Assembly (NCBI RefSeq): GCF_028369065.1
Contig: NZ_JAQNDA010000006.1
Coordinates: forward strand, 62,001-126,000
DNA length: 64,000 bases
Direction: 5' to 3'
Origin: Marinobacter sp. SS21
GTDB lineage: Bacteria > Pseudomonadota > Gammaproteobacteria > Pseudomonadales > Oleiphilaceae
Part shown: positions 1 through 9,626 of the stretch, in pieces
How the letters are laid out: each line of letters begins with the position of its first letter
Position numbering within the stretch: the first letter of the stretch is position 1
Notes under the pieces: model-generated
Told to the model about the DNA's origin: nothing
Databases searched by the model: none
What the model saw: the letters and a program-made list of their open reading frames with translations, nothing else
Position numbers and translations under genes: made by a program

Positions 1-1363
1 CCTCCGGTGTGGCCGGGTCCAGCTCCGCCAGCGCCGGCGCGAAACTGGCCAGCAAGGTGCGGATGTTGTCCTGGCGGTCGTCGCGCAGGCCCGGGTGGGT
101 GATGAACAGGCCGGACGCCTGCTGGCTGAGGAAATCCGCGGCACAGCGGTTGGCGGCCACCATGCACTCTTCCACCAGCCGGTGGGCCTCGTTTTGGGTG
201 GCCGGCTCGATCTGGCGGATGCGCTTGTGTTCATCCAGGCGCAGACGGTATTCGGCGCGGTCGTTGCTCAGCAGGGCGTGCTGCTCGCGCCAGCGTCGCA
301 GCGCGGTGGCGGCCTGGTGCAGCTGGTCCAGGCTGGTGGTTACCGCCTCCGGCAGCGCCTTGGCGTCGTCGTTTTCACGACCGTCGATGACGCTCGCCAC
401 CAGCTCGTAGCTGAGCTTGCCCTGGGAGCGAACGTTTGCCAGCTGGAAGCTGTAGTCACCCAGACTGCCGTCGTTGTTGACCTGCAGGTCGCACACCAAA
501 GCCAGCCGTTGGGTGTCCGGTAGCAGCGAGCACAAGCGGGTGCTGATGGCATCCGGCAGCATCGGCCGCGGCTCGCCGGGGAAGTAGATGGCGGTGGCCC
601 GGTTCAGGGCTTCCCGTTCGGCCGGGCTGTCCGGCGCGATCAGCGCGGTCGGATCGGCGATGGCGACCGATACCTTCCAGCCGGTGGCGTTGGCCTCGGC
701 CAGCAGGGCGTCGTCCATGTCCTGGGTGCTGGGACTGTCGATGGTGACGTAGGGGGCGGCAGTGCGATCTTCGCGATCACTGCCGGCGGCTGCCACGGCA
801 TCTTCGCTGAGATCGTCGGCCTGGTTCTGAACCGGCTGGGGCCAGGCTTCGCTGAGGTCGAAACTGGCCAGGGTGAAGGCGCGTTCGACGCCGGGTTCAC
901 CGGCTTTGCCGATCACCTGCTCGATGCGGGCCTGGCCCTTGCCGTCCTTGAACGGGTGCTTATGGATACGGCAGTAGATCAGGTCGTCCGGCTCGGCGCC
1001 CTGGCGATGCTTGGGGGGAATGAAAATCCAGCGGTTGATGCCCGCCGTTTCCGGCACCACGAAGTGGCCCTTGCCCTTCACCAGGTAGCGGCCGACAAAG
1101 GTGGTCAAAGCGCTCTCCAGAAGCTCGTCCACCTGGCCCTGGGTTTTGCCCTGGTCGTCGGTTTGCTCGGTGACGTTGACCCGGTCACCGGGCAGGACCT
1201 TCTGCATTTCCTCCGGTGGCAGGAACACGTCGCGGCCTTCGTCCAGCACCACGAATCCGAAACGGCCGTTGGTGGCTTTGACGGTGCCGGGAAAGACTAC
1301 CTTGTTCTCTTTGATGTCGGATTTGAGCTGGCGCAACTGAGTGAGGGCGTCGGCATTGAGCAT
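1..1363 (-). CDS. rnb: Exoribonuclease II (RNase II), 3' end outside window
   Basis: Processive 3'-5' exoribonuclease that degrades single-stranded RNA in the cytoplasm. The frame is open from the ATG at 1363 to the window edge, about 454 codons, so the end of the RNB domain and the S1 domain are missing. Two cold-shock-like domains fill residues 20-170. The catalytic RNB motif TIDSPSTQDMDDAL lies near residues 207-220; its four aspartates sit where E. coli RNase II has its Mg2+ ligands, and the wording (STxDMDDAL) is that of RNase II rather than RNase R. A promoter-like sequence lies about 45 bases upstream. It is read alone, in the same direction as the metal operon before it. Confidence 0.9.
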   Translation of the reverse strand, partial: MLNADALTQLRQLKSDIKENKVVFPGTVKATNGRFGFVVLDEGRDVFLPPEEMQKVLPGDRVNVTEQTDDQGKTQGQVDELLESALTTFVGRYLVKGKGHFVVPETAGINRWIFIPPKHRQGAEPDDLIYCRIHKHPFKDGKGQARIEQVIGKAGEPGVERAFTLASFDLSEAWPQPVQNQADDLSEDAVAAAGSDREDRTAAPYVTIDSPSTQDMDDALLAEANATGWKVSVAIADPTALIAPDSPAEREALNRATAIYFPGEPRPMLPDAISTRLCSLLPDTQRLALVCDLQVNNDGSLGDYSFQLANVRSQGKLSYELVASVIDGRENDDAKALPEAVTTSLDQLHQAATALRRWREQHALLSNDRAEYRLRLDEHKRIRQIEPATQNEAHRLVEECMVAANRCAADFLSQQASGLFITHPGLRDDRQDNIRTLLASFAPALAELDPATPE

Positions 1364-1405
1364 GGAGCGAACCTGACTGGAATGGCAATGAATGTTTGGC
1401 TCGGC

Positions 1406-1434
1406 AGTATACCGCGTTCAACGGCCAGCGTCAG
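1406..1434 (-). promoter_or_regulatory. Probable sigma-70 promoter of rnb
   Basis: On the minus strand a -35-like CTGACG (1434-1429) is followed by 17 bases and a -10 TATACT (1411-1406), about 43 bases before the rnb start codon. This was seen by eye only; the -35 matches four of six consensus bases. Confidence 0.45.
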
Positions 1435-1456
1435 ACTTCCCGGCTTGCGGGCCTCT

Positions 1457-1485
1457 GATTCACCCCGATTCACCCCGATTCACCG
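1457..1485. repeat. Tandem decamer repeat
   Basis: Two full copies of GATTCACCCC followed by a partial third (GATTCACC), in the spacer between rnb and the metal operon. Function unknown; probably slipped-strand expansion. Confidence 0.7.
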
Positions 1486-1562
1486 CTGTGTGCCAGAGAT
1501 GGTCCGGAGTTACGCCGAGGCGCCTGATGAAATCGCCAGGGCCCGCCGGCATTGGGCGCGGC

Positions 1563-2009
1563 TCAGGGGTGCTCGGCGTAGACCCGGGTCTGGCCCTGGT
1601 CGTTGAACAGCAGCACCTGGTAGGCGTCTTGGCGGTCGCCCATCTCCATCCCAGGAGAGCCCACTGGCATGCCGGGAACGCTCAGGCCGCGGGCGGGTAG
1701 GCCCTCGGCGAGCAGGCGGCGGATATCGCTGGCGCGGACGTGGCCCTCGATCACGTAATCACCCACAAAGGCGGTGTGGCAGCTGGCCAGGGCGGGGGTG
1801 AGGCCCGCTTCGGCCTTGATGGTGTGGAGGTCCTGGGTGTTGATGGCCTGCACCGCGAAGCCGTTGTCTTCCAGATGGCGGACCCAGTCGGTGCAGCAAC
1901 CGCATGTGGGTGACTTGTACACGGTGATCGCCGCTGTCTCGTCGGCGTAACTGTCGGTGGCAACGGTGAGGCTGCTGGTCAGGCCCAGGGCCAGTATCAG
2001 ATGTTTCAT
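1563..2009 (-). CDS. DUF411 metal-binding periplasmic protein
   Basis: 148 residues. An N-terminal signal peptide ([22 protein letters not shown]) precedes the DUF411 core, whose hallmark CGCC motif (SPTCGCCTDWV) is near residue 35. Members of this family sit beside copper and heavy-metal efflux genes and are thought to bind or shuttle metal in the periplasm; no reaction is established. I chose the ATG at 2009 because it overlaps the stop of the preceding 43-residue gene (ATGA) and starts a proper signal peptide; upstream in-frame codons lack one. It is the last gene of the four-gene metal operon. Confidence 0.85.
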   Translation of the reverse strand: MKHLILALGLTSSLTVATDSYADETAAITVYKSPTCGCCTDWVRHLEDNGFAVQAINTQDLHTIKAEAGLTPALASCHTAFVGDYVIEGHVRASDIRRLLAEGLPARGLSVPGMPVGSPGMEMGDRQDAYQVLLFNDQGQTRVYAEHP

Positions 2010-2137
2010 GGGCGTCGTTCCTGTTGGGTGTGTTGGGATTGATTGGCTGAACCGGACGGGCCGGGAGCGAGCCAGAACCACCAGACAATGGCGGCCATCA
2101 GCGCCAGGCCGCCGGCGTTGATCAACAGATCGGTCAT
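2006..2137 (-). CDS. 43-residue single-pass membrane peptide in metal operon
   Basis: A small gene between the P-type ATPase and the DUF411 gene, joined to both by ATGA start/stop overlaps (2137-2134 and 2009-2006). The product has one hydrophobic helix ([22 protein letters not shown]) and a polar C-terminal tail. It carries no Cys, and no His before a single one in the tail, so it is unlikely to bind metal by itself. Position and translational coupling suggest an accessory membrane subunit for the ATPase or a coupling peptide. I do not recognise a named family. Confidence 0.65.
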   Translation of the reverse strand: MTDLLINAGGLALMAAIVWWFWLAPGPSGSANQSQHTQQERRP

Positions 2138-4656
2138 GGCGCGATCCTCGCGGAATGGGGTTGAAACAGGCGCAGCCGATTGGCATTGCCGACTACAGTG
2201 ACGGATGACAGCGACATGGCCGCGCCCGCCAGGATCGGGCTCATCAGGATGCCCCACAAGGGGAAGAGCAGGCCGGCCGCCACCGGAATCCCCAGGGTAT
2301 TGTAGATAAAGGCGCCGAACAGGTTCTGGTGAATGTTGCGGACCGTGGCGCGGGACACCTCGATGGCATCGGCGACGCCGTGCAGGGAGCCCCGCATCAG
2401 GGTGATGGCGGCGCTTTCGATGGCGACGTCGGTGCCGGTGCCGATGGCGAAGCCGACATCGGCGGCCGCCAGCGCTGGCGCGTCGTTGATACCGTCGCCC
2501 ACCATGGCGACCCGGTAGCCCTGCTGGCGCATGGCCTGAACAAGGTCGGCCTTGTCGGCGGGTAGCACACCGGCGCGGAATTCGTCGATGTGGACGTTCC
2601 GGGCGATGGCGGCCGCGGTGGCCTCGACATCGCCGGTTACCATCATCACCCGGATTCCCAATTGCTGCAGACGCTCAATGGCGGCGGCCGAATCGGGCTT
2701 GATGGCGTCGGCCACGCCGATCACCCCCAACGGCTGATCACCGCGGGTCAGGAACAGCGGGGTGCCGGCGTCGCGGCTGATGCCTTGCTCGGCATCACTC
2801 AGCGCCGCCAGCTCGATGCCTTCGGCCTCCAGCCAGCGCCGGTTGCCGAGGCGCAGGGTCGCCCCCGCCTGTTCGCCACTGACGCCGTGGCCATTGTGGG
2901 CCTGAAAGCCGGTCACTGTGGCCGCCTCGATGCCTTGCTCGCGGGCCTGCTGCAGCACAGCGGCGGCCAGGGGGTGTTCCGAATGTTGTTCCAGGCCCGC
3001 GGCCAGTGCCAGCAACTCGTGTTCGTTGCCGTCGAGGGCCTGCACCCGGGTCACCGTGGGCTGGCCCCGGGTGATGGTGCCGGTCTTGTCCAGAATCACC
3101 AGGTTGAGCTTACTGGCGCTTTGCAGCGCGTCGCCCTGGCGGATCAGCGCGCCGAACTCCGCGGCCTTACCGACACCGACCATCACCGACATGGGGGTGG
3201 CCAGACCGAGGGCGCAGGGACAGGCGATGATCAACACAGTGGTTGCCGCCACCATCATGTGGACCACCGCCGGCTCAGGCCCCAGGTTATACCAGACCAG
3301 CGCCGCCACGACGGCGATCAGCATCACGGTGGGCACGAACACCGCCGAAATCCGATCCGCCAGGCGGCCGATGGCGGGCTTGGAGCCCTGGGCTTTTTTC
3401 ACCAGCCGGATGATCTGCGCCAGGGCGGTTTCGCTGCCCACCCGGGTGGCCTGATAGAGGAGCGAGCCCTGACTGTTCAGGGTGCCGGCGGCCACCGTGT
3501 CGCCGGGGCCCTTGGCGACCGGCATGGGCTCGCCGGTGAGCATGCTTTCGTCGACCCGGCTCTCGCCGTCGAGGACCTCGCCGTCCACCGGCAGCTTCTC
3601 GCCCGGCCGCACCCGAACCTGGTCGCCAATCCGGACCTGTGCCACGGGGAGGTCCCGTTCCTCGCCGTCACGGATGACGCGAGCGGTCTTGGCCCGCAGA
3701 TCCAGCAGTCGGCGGATGGCCTGGGAGGTCTTGCCCTTGGCCCGCAACTCCAATGCCTGGCCCAGGTTGATCAGGCCAATGATCATGGCGGAGGCTTCGA
3801 AGTAGACGTGGCGGGCCAGCTCCGGCAGCGCGCCCGGCACGCTGGCCACCACCATGGAATAGAGCCAGGCGGTCCCCGTGCCCAGGGCGATCAGGGTGTC
3901 CATATTGGCGTTGTGATGGCGGAAGGCTTTCCAGGCGCCGGTGAAATAGTGGCCGCCGGTGGCGGCCATCACCAGCAGCGTGAGTCCACCCAGGCCCAGC
4001 CACAGCGTCTGGTTGGCGGGGGTGACCATCATGGTGCCAAAGCCCATGCCCCACACCATCAGGCCCAGACCGAGCCCCAGGCTCAGCGCCATTTTGACCA
4101 GCAGTTGCCGGTACTGACGGCGCTCGTCGAGGGCCCGGCGTTCGTCGGCCTGCTCGGGGTCTTCCAGTACTTGCGCGCCGTAGCCAGCGCTGGCGACCGC
4201 CGCCGCCAGGGCGTTGGCATCGCCGTTGCCGTACACCGTGGCGCTACTGTCGGCCAGGTTCATCTGGGCGGCGTCGACCCCGGGCACGGCGAGCAGCGCC
4301 TGCTCGATGGTGCGGACACAGGAAGCGCAGGTTGCACCGCTGATGGCCAGGTGAATCGCCTGGCCGGCTGGCGGTGACGGCTGCGTGGTGGCGGAGCTGG
4401 CGTCGGCGCGCGGCTCCGGCGTGGCCGACACCGGGTCGGCCGGTTGCGCCGGATAGCCGGCCTCGCTGAGCAGCCGCGCGGCGGTCGCGCCGTCGACGCC
4501 GGTTGGCAGCCGCACGGTCTGGGTCGGCAGGTCGACGGCGATCTGCTCGGCGTCCGCCACCAGGGATGCGAGTGCGGTGCGGATTTTCTTGACGCAGCCC
4601 TGGCAGGAGGCGCCGGAGATGGTCAGTTTCGGGCCTGGTTGGTTGCCATCGGTCAT
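2134..4656 (-). CDS. copA: P1B-type heavy-metal (probably Cu+) exporting ATPase
   Basis: 840 residues; pumps monovalent copper or silver from the cytoplasm across the inner membrane. Two N-terminal HMA domains carry CxxC motifs at residues 18-21 and 110-113. The transmembrane CPC motif ([11 protein letters not shown]) is near 478-480, the phosphorylated aspartate (DKTGTIT) near 523, and the hinge GDGINDAP near 719; CPC plus two HMA domains is the CopA pattern. The ATG at 4656 was chosen over a longer frame because it follows an AGGAGG-like ribosome site and overlaps the regulator's stop codon (ATGA). It is the second gene of the operon. Confidence 0.93.
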   Translation of the reverse strand: MTDGNQPGPKLTISGASCQGCVKKIRTALASLVADAEQIAVDLPTQTVRLPTGVDGATAARLLSEAGYPAQPADPVSATPEPRADASSATTQPSPPAGQAIHLAISGATCASCVRTIEQALLAVPGVDAAQMNLADSSATVYGNGDANALAAAVASAGYGAQVLEDPEQADERRALDERRQYRQLLVKMALSLGLGLGLMVWGMGFGTMMVTPANQTLWLGLGGLTLLVMAATGGHYFTGAWKAFRHHNANMDTLIALGTGTAWLYSMVVASVPGALPELARHVYFEASAMIIGLINLGQALELRAKGKTSQAIRRLLDLRAKTARVIRDGEERDLPVAQVRIGDQVRVRPGEKLPVDGEVLDGESRVDESMLTGEPMPVAKGPGDTVAAGTLNSQGSLLYQATRVGSETALAQIIRLVKKAQGSKPAIGRLADRISAVFVPTVMLIAVVAALVWYNLGPEPAVVHMMVAATTVLIIACPCALGLATPMSVMVGVGKAAEFGALIRQGDALQSASKLNLVILDKTGTITRGQPTVTRVQALDGNEHELLALAAGLEQHSEHPLAAAVLQQAREQGIEAATVTGFQAHNGHGVSGEQAGATLRLGNRRWLEAEGIELAALSDAEQGISRDAGTPLFLTRGDQPLGVIGVADAIKPDSAAAIERLQQLGIRVMMVTGDVEATAAAIARNVHIDEFRAGVLPADKADLVQAMRQQGYRVAMVGDGINDAPALAAADVGFAIGTGTDVAIESAAITLMRGSLHGVADAIEVSRATVRNIHQNLFGAFIYNTLGIPVAAGLLFPLWGILMSPILAGAAMSLSSVTVVGNANRLRLFQPHSARIAP

Positions 4657-5093
4657 CCGTGATGCTCCTCCTGGGATGGCCCGCTGTCCGGGTCTTCCCA
4701 ATGTTCGATCAACTGGCAAATGGTGTGTCCGTCCGGCGTGCCGTCGGGCATGGCCTGCCAGGTGGTCAGCGCCGCTCGCATGCGATCACGCAGTTGGCTG
4801 AGCTCGGCAAGTTGCTGCTCCACACTGCGCAGACGCTGCTCGAACACCTCGCGCACCATCGGGCAGGGGGAGTGATGGTCGTCGGCCTGGGCCAGGATGT
4901 CCTTCACCTCCGGCAGCGAGAAGCCCAATTGGCGCGCCTTGCGGGCGAATCTCAGTCGCCGCAGATCCTGCGCGGTGAACTGGTGGTAGTTGTTGGCCGG
5001 ATCGCGGCTGGGCGCCAGCAGGCCCTCGCGGGTGTAGAAACGCACCGTATCCGGACTGGTGCCGGCGGCTTTGGCTAGCTCGTTGACCTTCAT
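4653..5093 (-). CDS. MerR-family metal-responsive activator (CueR/CadR-like)
   Basis: 146 residues. The N-terminal MerR winged helix ([24 protein letters not shown]) is followed by a long dimerisation helix (about 80-120) and a C-terminal metal loop with Cys at CPMV (near residue 77) and in [11 protein letters not shown] (near 125). The C-terminal HTICQLIEH wording resembles the CadR/PbrR/ZntR group as much as CueR, so the inducing metal (Cu, Cd, Pb or Zn) is open, although the target ATPase looks like CopA. The gene leads its own operon and overlaps copA by four bases, so it should autoregulate from the operator upstream. Confidence 0.87.
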   Translation of the reverse strand: MKVNELAKAAGTSPDTVRFYTREGLLAPSRDPANNYHQFTAQDLRRLRFARKARQLGFSLPEVKDILAQADDHHSPCPMVREVFEQRLRSVEQQLAELSQLRDRMRAALTTWQAMPDGTPDGHTICQLIEHWEDPDSGPSQEEHHG

Positions 5094-5158
5094 GACGGGG
5101 TTTCCTCATTTTGGCGTCTGGCGAACGGGAACCGGGAGGGTTTCCTGACCATGAGGAT

Positions 5159-5190
5159 AGTCTAAAACCTGTGAGTAACTCACAGGTCAA
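5159..5190 (-). promoter_or_regulatory. MerR-type operator/promoter of the metal operon
   Basis: On the minus strand, -35 TTGACC (5190-5185) and -10 TAGACT (5164-5159) are separated by 20 bases. The spacer holds a dyad with perfect 10-base arms (ACCTGTGAGT and ACTCACAGGT, 5167-5187) around one central base. An overlong 19-20 base spacer filled by a dyad is the signature of MerR-family promoters, which the activator untwists when metal binds. Confidence 0.85.
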
Positions 5191-5193
5191 GCG

Positions 5194-5529
5194 TCAGGCG
5201 GACGGTTTTTCTCTGGCCCGCAGGAACACGCCGCAATGGCTGCACTGGTCGGGCGCCATCAATTTGGCCTGCCAGCCGATCTTGTGATGGCAAGCCGGAC
5301 AGGCCAGGCGGAGCTGGAGGACGATGATGGGGCTGACCAGCAGGGCCAGCAGCACCCCCAGTGGGCCCCAGCTGTCGCCACTGGACAGACCGAGCTGGCT
5401 GCTGAACACCAGCACCACGATCAGCGCAAAGAACGCGAAGATGAAGTAACCGCGGTTGCAGTTTTCCCAGCGCCGGAGGCGGCGGTCCTGTTCGGGGGTG
5501 AGGTAGTGGCTCGGAGAGGGGTTTGGCAT
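5194..5529 (-). CDS. Membrane protein with C-terminal zinc ribbon, unknown function
   Basis: 111 residues. Two hydrophobic segments (about 27-47 and 56-78) are followed by a C-terminal four-cysteine ribbon, CPAC...CSHC. The start at 5529 (MPNPSPSHYL) was preferred because the longer in-frame extension is Arg/Ser-rich and overlaps the neighbour. The protein is probably an inner-membrane protein with a cytoplasmic zinc knuckle; I cannot assign a role. It lies between the divergent-looking operator of the metal operon and the GGDEF/EAL gene. Confidence 0.65.
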   Translation of the reverse strand: MPNPSPSHYLTPEQDRRLRRWENCNRGYFIFAFFALIVVLVFSSQLGLSSGDSWGPLGVLLALLVSPIIVLQLRLACPACHHKIGWQAKLMAPDQCSHCGVFLRAREKPSA

Positions 5530-5614
5530 AGCGGCATCGCTTTCATCGTTGGAGGATGCCGGGCAGGCGGGACTGACCGGCTGGCTGGCATTGTGTCGTC
5601 TTGACCGGGGCTTT

Positions 5615-7867
5615 TCAATCCTGGCGCAGCGGCGAGTAGTCGTCCAGCAGCAGCTTCTCCAGTTGTTCGGCACTGACCGGGCGGCTGATGAGGTAGCCCT
5701 GGGCGTAATCGCAGCGGTGTTGCCGCAGGAACTGCAGTTGCTGTTCGGTCTCCACGCCCTCGGCGACCACCTTGACGCCTAGGTTGTGGGCCAGGTTGAT
5801 CACCGCCCGGGTGATCACCGCGTCGTCGTGGCGATCGGTGACGTTGGTGATGAAGGAACGGTCGATTTTCAGCAGGTCCACTGGAAAATCGCGCAGGTAG
5901 GCCAGCGACGAATAGCCGACGCCGAAGTCGTCGATGGCCAGGTGCACGCCCAGTTCATGCAGTCGCACCAGCTGATTGCGGTTGCGCTCGATGTTCTGGA
6001 TGAAGATCTCCTCGGTCAACTCCACTTCCAGGCGGTTGGCGGGCACGTTGTGCTCGGCCAGGGCCTGCTGGATGTTGTCGATCAGGTGTTCATCGTCCAG
6101 CTCCCGGCCAGACAGGTTAACGGCAATGCGCAGGTGCGCCAGCGGTCCCTGGCTCCAGGCCGCCAGCTGGCGGCAGGCGGCCATCACCACCCAGCGCCCG
6201 ATGTCGGTGATGCGGCCACTCTCTTCCGCCAGCGGGATGAATTCGAACGGCGGCACCAGTCCCCGGGTGGGGTGCTGCCAGCGAATCAGCGCCTCCACGC
6301 TGTCCATCTTCAGGGTGTCCAGGTCCAGCTTGGGTTGCAGGTGCAGGAGGAACTGGTCCTGCTCCAGGGCAAGGTTGAGGTCCTTGTCCAGCTCGAGGCG
6401 CCGCACCTCCCGGTCCTGCATGCCCTCGGTGTAGAACTGATAGGTGTTACGGCCGCTTTCCTTGGCCCGGTACAGGGCGATATCGGCGTTGCGCAGCAAC
6501 TCGTCGGCGTCCAGGCCGCTTTGAGGGTAGACCGCGATGCCCATGGTGGCGGTGATGCCGTGGATCTGGCGCTGGATCGAAAACGGCTCGGCGAAACACT
6601 TCTGGAGCTGGCCCAGCAGGTGGATGACGTCGTCGATGGCGTCCACGTGTTGCTGACACACCATGAACTCGTCGCCGCCGGAATAGGCCACCAGTACCCG
6701 TTCATCGCTGAGTGCATTGAGTCGCTCGGAGACCTTGATCAGCAACTCATCGCCGAATTGATGGCCAAGGGAGTCGTTGAGCATCTGGAAACGGTCGAGG
6801 TCGATCATGATCAGCGCCAGCTGGCGCTGGTGGCGGTCGGCCAGGCTGAGGGCATGGCTCAGGTCTTCCATGAAGAACCGGCGATTGGCCAGGCCGGTCA
6901 GGGTGTCGGTAGACTCCAGACGGGCCAGATCCTGCTGGATCAGCTGACGCTGACGGATTTCCTGGTCCAGTTCTGAGCGTGTCTTGAGCAGGTCCTGGTG
7001 TCGTTTCAGCACCAACTGGATCAGCAGGGTCGACAGGCTGACCAATATCCCCACCACCAGCAGTACCGAGAAGGCGATCCAGGGCAGGTTGCTGTGCCGG
7101 CTGGCCAGCCAGGCCGTCGACGGGGCGAGGGTGACTCGCCACTCGATGTTCGGCAGATTGACGGTCACCTGCTGACGGTATGCATCCTGGCCGGCCGCCT
7201 CCGGGCCGAGCCGGTAAGCGAGCCTGCCGTTCTCGTGGATGTCGATGCGGAAGACGTTGCGAGCCCGTTCGGTCATCAGTGAGGAGGCCAGGTCCGCCAT
7301 CTTGAACACGCCGGCAATAAACCCCCGGTTGGCGTCGCCGGCGCCCACCGGGGCGTAGATCACCAGCCCGGTGCCGCCCTGGGCCAGCTCAATCACTCCC
7401 GAGGTGTCCAGATCGCCGGTGGCGGCGGCACGGGCCAGCGCCTGTCGTCGGCTGCTGGAAAAGGCGACGTTGAAGCCTGCGGCCTGTCCGTTGCCATTGA
7501 CGGGTTCCAGCCAGCGGATGAGGTAATCGCCGTCGATCCACTCGATCGCCTGATAGCTGCCGAAGTCTGCCAGATAGTTGCGGGCATCCGCCCGCCAGGC
7601 GTCTTCTGGCGTGTCTGGTGTTACAACCAAACGATTGGCCATGCGGGTGAGGGCCTGGACATGGTTGTCGAACCGTCGCTCCAGGTCCCGCGCCAACGCC
7701 TGCGCCTCTGCCGCCAGGGTGGCCTGGAGCTGATGGTTGTGCTGGTTGTCAGCGCCGAGTTTGAGGGCGATGGCGATGCCCAGGAACGCCAACAGGATCA
7801 GCGCCGGAAACGCCGGACTGAGCAGGGCGGCCACGATCTGTCGGGTTGCCGGTTTGGATGCTGGCAC
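5615..7867 (-). CDS. CHASE-GGDEF-EAL cyclic-di-GMP signalling protein
   Basis: 750 residues. A transmembrane helix (about 17-35), a periplasmic CHASE-type sensor (about 40-260) and a second helix (about 268-290) precede a GGDEF domain with an intact SGGDEF near residue 397 and an EAL domain with EALIRWQHP near 525. The EAL metal and catalytic residues look present (NLSGRELDD, DDFGVGYSSLAYL, DLLKIDRSF). It could therefore be a phosphodiesterase whose GGDEF is regulatory, or bifunctional; sequence alone does not decide. It is a single-gene unit. Confidence 0.9.
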   Translation of the reverse strand: MPASKPATRQIVAALLSPAFPALILLAFLGIAIALKLGADNQHNHQLQATLAAEAQALARDLERRFDNHVQALTRMANRLVVTPDTPEDAWRADARNYLADFGSYQAIEWIDGDYLIRWLEPVNGNGQAAGFNVAFSSSRRQALARAAATGDLDTSGVIELAQGGTGLVIYAPVGAGDANRGFIAGVFKMADLASSLMTERARNVFRIDIHENGRLAYRLGPEAAGQDAYRQQVTVNLPNIEWRVTLAPSTAWLASRHSNLPWIAFSVLLVVGILVSLSTLLIQLVLKRHQDLLKTRSELDQEIRQRQLIQQDLARLESTDTLTGLANRRFFMEDLSHALSLADRHQRQLALIMIDLDRFQMLNDSLGHQFGDELLIKVSERLNALSDERVLVAYSGGDEFMVCQQHVDAIDDVIHLLGQLQKCFAEPFSIQRQIHGITATMGIAVYPQSGLDADELLRNADIALYRAKESGRNTYQFYTEGMQDREVRRLELDKDLNLALEQDQFLLHLQPKLDLDTLKMDSVEALIRWQHPTRGLVPPFEFIPLAEESGRITDIGRWVVMAACRQLAAWSQGPLAHLRIAVNLSGRELDDEHLIDNIQQALAEHNVPANRLEVELTEEIFIQNIERNRNQLVRLHELGVHLAIDDFGVGYSSLAYLRDFPVDLLKIDRSFITNVTDRHDDAVITRAVINLAHNLGVKVVAEGVETEQQLQFLRQHRCDYAQGYLISRPVSAEQLEKLLLDDYSPLRQD

Positions 7868-7972
7868 TGAAGGCTCCGATACCTGATCCCGTAATTCGGG
7901 GGCAGGTGCTAGTTAGGATCGATATTATTATTGTAGGTCTAATCAATAAGATACGGTAAAGCTAAATTCTTG

Positions 7973-8422
7973 TCAGTGCGCGGAGGCCGGTCGGCGCCCG
8001 GGGCCGAGGATGCCCAGGCTAGGGATGTCTCGTTTGGGGCAACGATCCATCACCACCGCCAGCCCGGCCTGCTCTGCCCGGTCGGCGCCGGGGTGGTTGA
8101 TCACTCCTATCTGGAGCCAGACCGCGGGAACGCCGCGGTCGATGGCTCGGTCAATGACTGGGTCGGTTCGTTCCGGGGCGAGAAACACGTCCACCAGGTC
8201 GATGGGGTCCGGGATGTCGGTGATGGTAGCGTAGACCCGCTCACCGAGCAGGGTCTGCCCCTCCAGTCTGGGGTTGACCGGGATCACCCGGTAGCCCTGC
8301 TGCTGCAAAAACACCATCACCTCATGGCTGGGGCGCTGGGGTTTGTCGCTGGCACCGACCAGGGCGATGTTGGTGGTGGATTCCAGCAACTGACGGATGG
8401 CATCCGGGTCGTGCAGTGGCAT
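7973..8422 (-). CDS. CoA-binding domain protein (YccU-like)
   Basis: 149 residues with a Rossmann-type CoA-binding fold; the nucleotide-binding region is IALVGASDKPQRPSHEV near residues 18-34. Family members bind CoA in vitro but their job is unknown. The start at 8422 lies five bases after the folX stop, so it is co-transcribed with folE-folX. The longer frame reading back into folX is a shadow. Confidence 0.85.
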   Translation of the reverse strand: MPLHDPDAIRQLLESTTNIALVGASDKPQRPSHEVMVFLQQQGYRVIPVNPRLEGQTLLGERVYATITDIPDPIDLVDVFLAPERTDPVIDRAIDRGVPAVWLQIGVINHPGADRAEQAGLAVVMDRCPKRDIPSLGILGPGRRPASAH

Positions 8423-8426
8423 GGCG

Positions 8427-8807
8427 TCAGGCGTCCCGGTTGGCTTCGAGCGTGACTGATACCGACTCGGCATAGCGCAGGGCGTGGGGCTTGTCGATTT
8501 CCACCTGTGCCCATTGCACCGGCTGGTGGTCCATGACGATGGCCAGCACCTCATGAGTCAGGCGTTCCAACAGCGCAAACCGGTTGCCATCGACGTGGCG
8601 AATGATCTGTTTGGTGATGGTACGGTAATTCAGCGCGGACTCAATGTCGTTGCGGTCGATGGCGTTGCCGGCATCGTAGCGCAGGCAGACGTTGATGCGA
8701 ACATCCTGCTGGTTGTTGATCTCCTCATCCTTGATTCCGATGTAGGTTCGCAGTATCAGGTTCTTGATGCGAACGGTCGCCTGTCGGCTGTTATGGGGGG
8801 CGGCCAT
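8427..8807 (-). CDS. folX: Dihydroneopterin triphosphate 2'-epimerase
   Basis: 126 residues. It matches E. coli FolX rather than FolB in its hallmark strings [32 protein letters not shown] and [18 protein letters not shown]. FolX epimerises 7,8-dihydroneopterin triphosphate to the monapterin form. In Pseudomonas, FolX with FolM makes tetrahydromonapterin, the cofactor of phenylalanine hydroxylase. It follows folE, which makes its substrate, by 13 bases. Confidence 0.88.
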   Translation of the reverse strand: MAAPHNSRQATVRIKNLILRTYIGIKDEEINNQQDVRINVCLRYDAGNAIDRNDIESALNYRTITKQIIRHVDGNRFALLERLTHEVLAIVMDHQPVQWAQVEIDKPHALRYAESVSVTLEANRDA

Positions 8808-8820
8808 GGAAACTCCTGGT

Positions 8821-9387
8821 TCAGCGTCGATGGATCAGGGTCAGAAATTCGTTGCGGGTTGCCTGGGATGAGCGGAAGGAGCCGAGCATCATCGAGGTTT
8901 TCATCAATGAGTTCTGCTTTTCGACGCCGCGCATCATCATGCACATATGTTGCGCCTCGATCACCACGGCCACGCCACTGGCGTCGGTGACCTGTTCCAC
9001 CGCCTCGGCAATTTCCCGGGTCAGGTTCTCCTGGATTTGCAGGCGCCGGGCGTACATGTCGACAATTCGGGCCAGTTTGGACAATCCCAGCACCTTGCCC
9101 TTGGGAATATAGGCAATGTGGCATTTACCGATGAACGGCAGCATGTGGTGTTCGCAGAGGCTGTACAGCTCAATGTCCTGAACCACGATCATCTCGTCCA
9201 TGGAGGACTCGAAGATGGCGCCATTGACCAGTTCTTCCAGGGTCTGCTGGTAGCCCTTGGTGAGAAACTGCATCGCCTTGGCCGCCCGCAGCGGCGTGTT
9301 CGCCAGCCCCTCTCGCTGCGGGTCTTCGCCCAGCCGCTCGAGAATCTGTTGATAGTGAGTGCTCAGTGCTGTCAGGTCGTCGGCCAT
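8821..9387 (-). CDS. folE: GTP cyclohydrolase I
   Basis: 188 residues, normal for the short bacterial enzyme. It converts GTP to 7,8-dihydroneopterin triphosphate, the first step to folate and pterins. Zinc and active-site motifs are present: [20 protein letters not shown] (zinc Cys and His), the QENLTREIA segment, and the second zinc Cys in [12 protein letters not shown]. It is the first gene of folE-folX-CoA-binding protein; supply of the FolX substrate suggests a monapterin branch here. Confidence 0.95.
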   Translation of the reverse strand: MADDLTALSTHYQQILERLGEDPQREGLANTPLRAAKAMQFLTKGYQQTLEELVNGAIFESSMDEMIVVQDIELYSLCEHHMLPFIGKCHIAYIPKGKVLGLSKLARIVDMYARRLQIQENLTREIAEAVEQVTDASGVAVVIEAQHMCMMMRGVEKQNSLMKTSMMLGSFRSSQATRNEFLTLIHRR

Positions 9388-9626
9388 AGACTCATCGCTC
9401 GTTATTCGGTGTACCCGAGGAACGCTTTCGGAGCGCCCCTCGTCGATTACTTTATGCTAAACCGCGGCCAGGCTCCATGGCTCAACTTGATCGAGCGCAA
9501 ATTATCCGGTTAATCATAACGTTATTTACGGTTTTGGCCTCAGCGAAGATGGTCGAATGGCGATCCATGAACTAAAGTAGCCAGCTATGCTGATGCAATC
9601 CGAGCAACGTGAGACAACATTCGACA

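Noticed and set aside
1457..1485. GATTC-containing repeats as a possible tRNA T-arm
   Set aside because: No acceptor stem, anticodon arm or CCA could be assembled around them; they are a simple tandem decamer.
2590..4377. A 595-codon open frame on the plus strand opposite copA
   Set aside because: It is antisense to the well-supported P-type ATPase, has a Gly/His/Gln-rich low-complexity translation with no domain, and arises from third-position GC bias.
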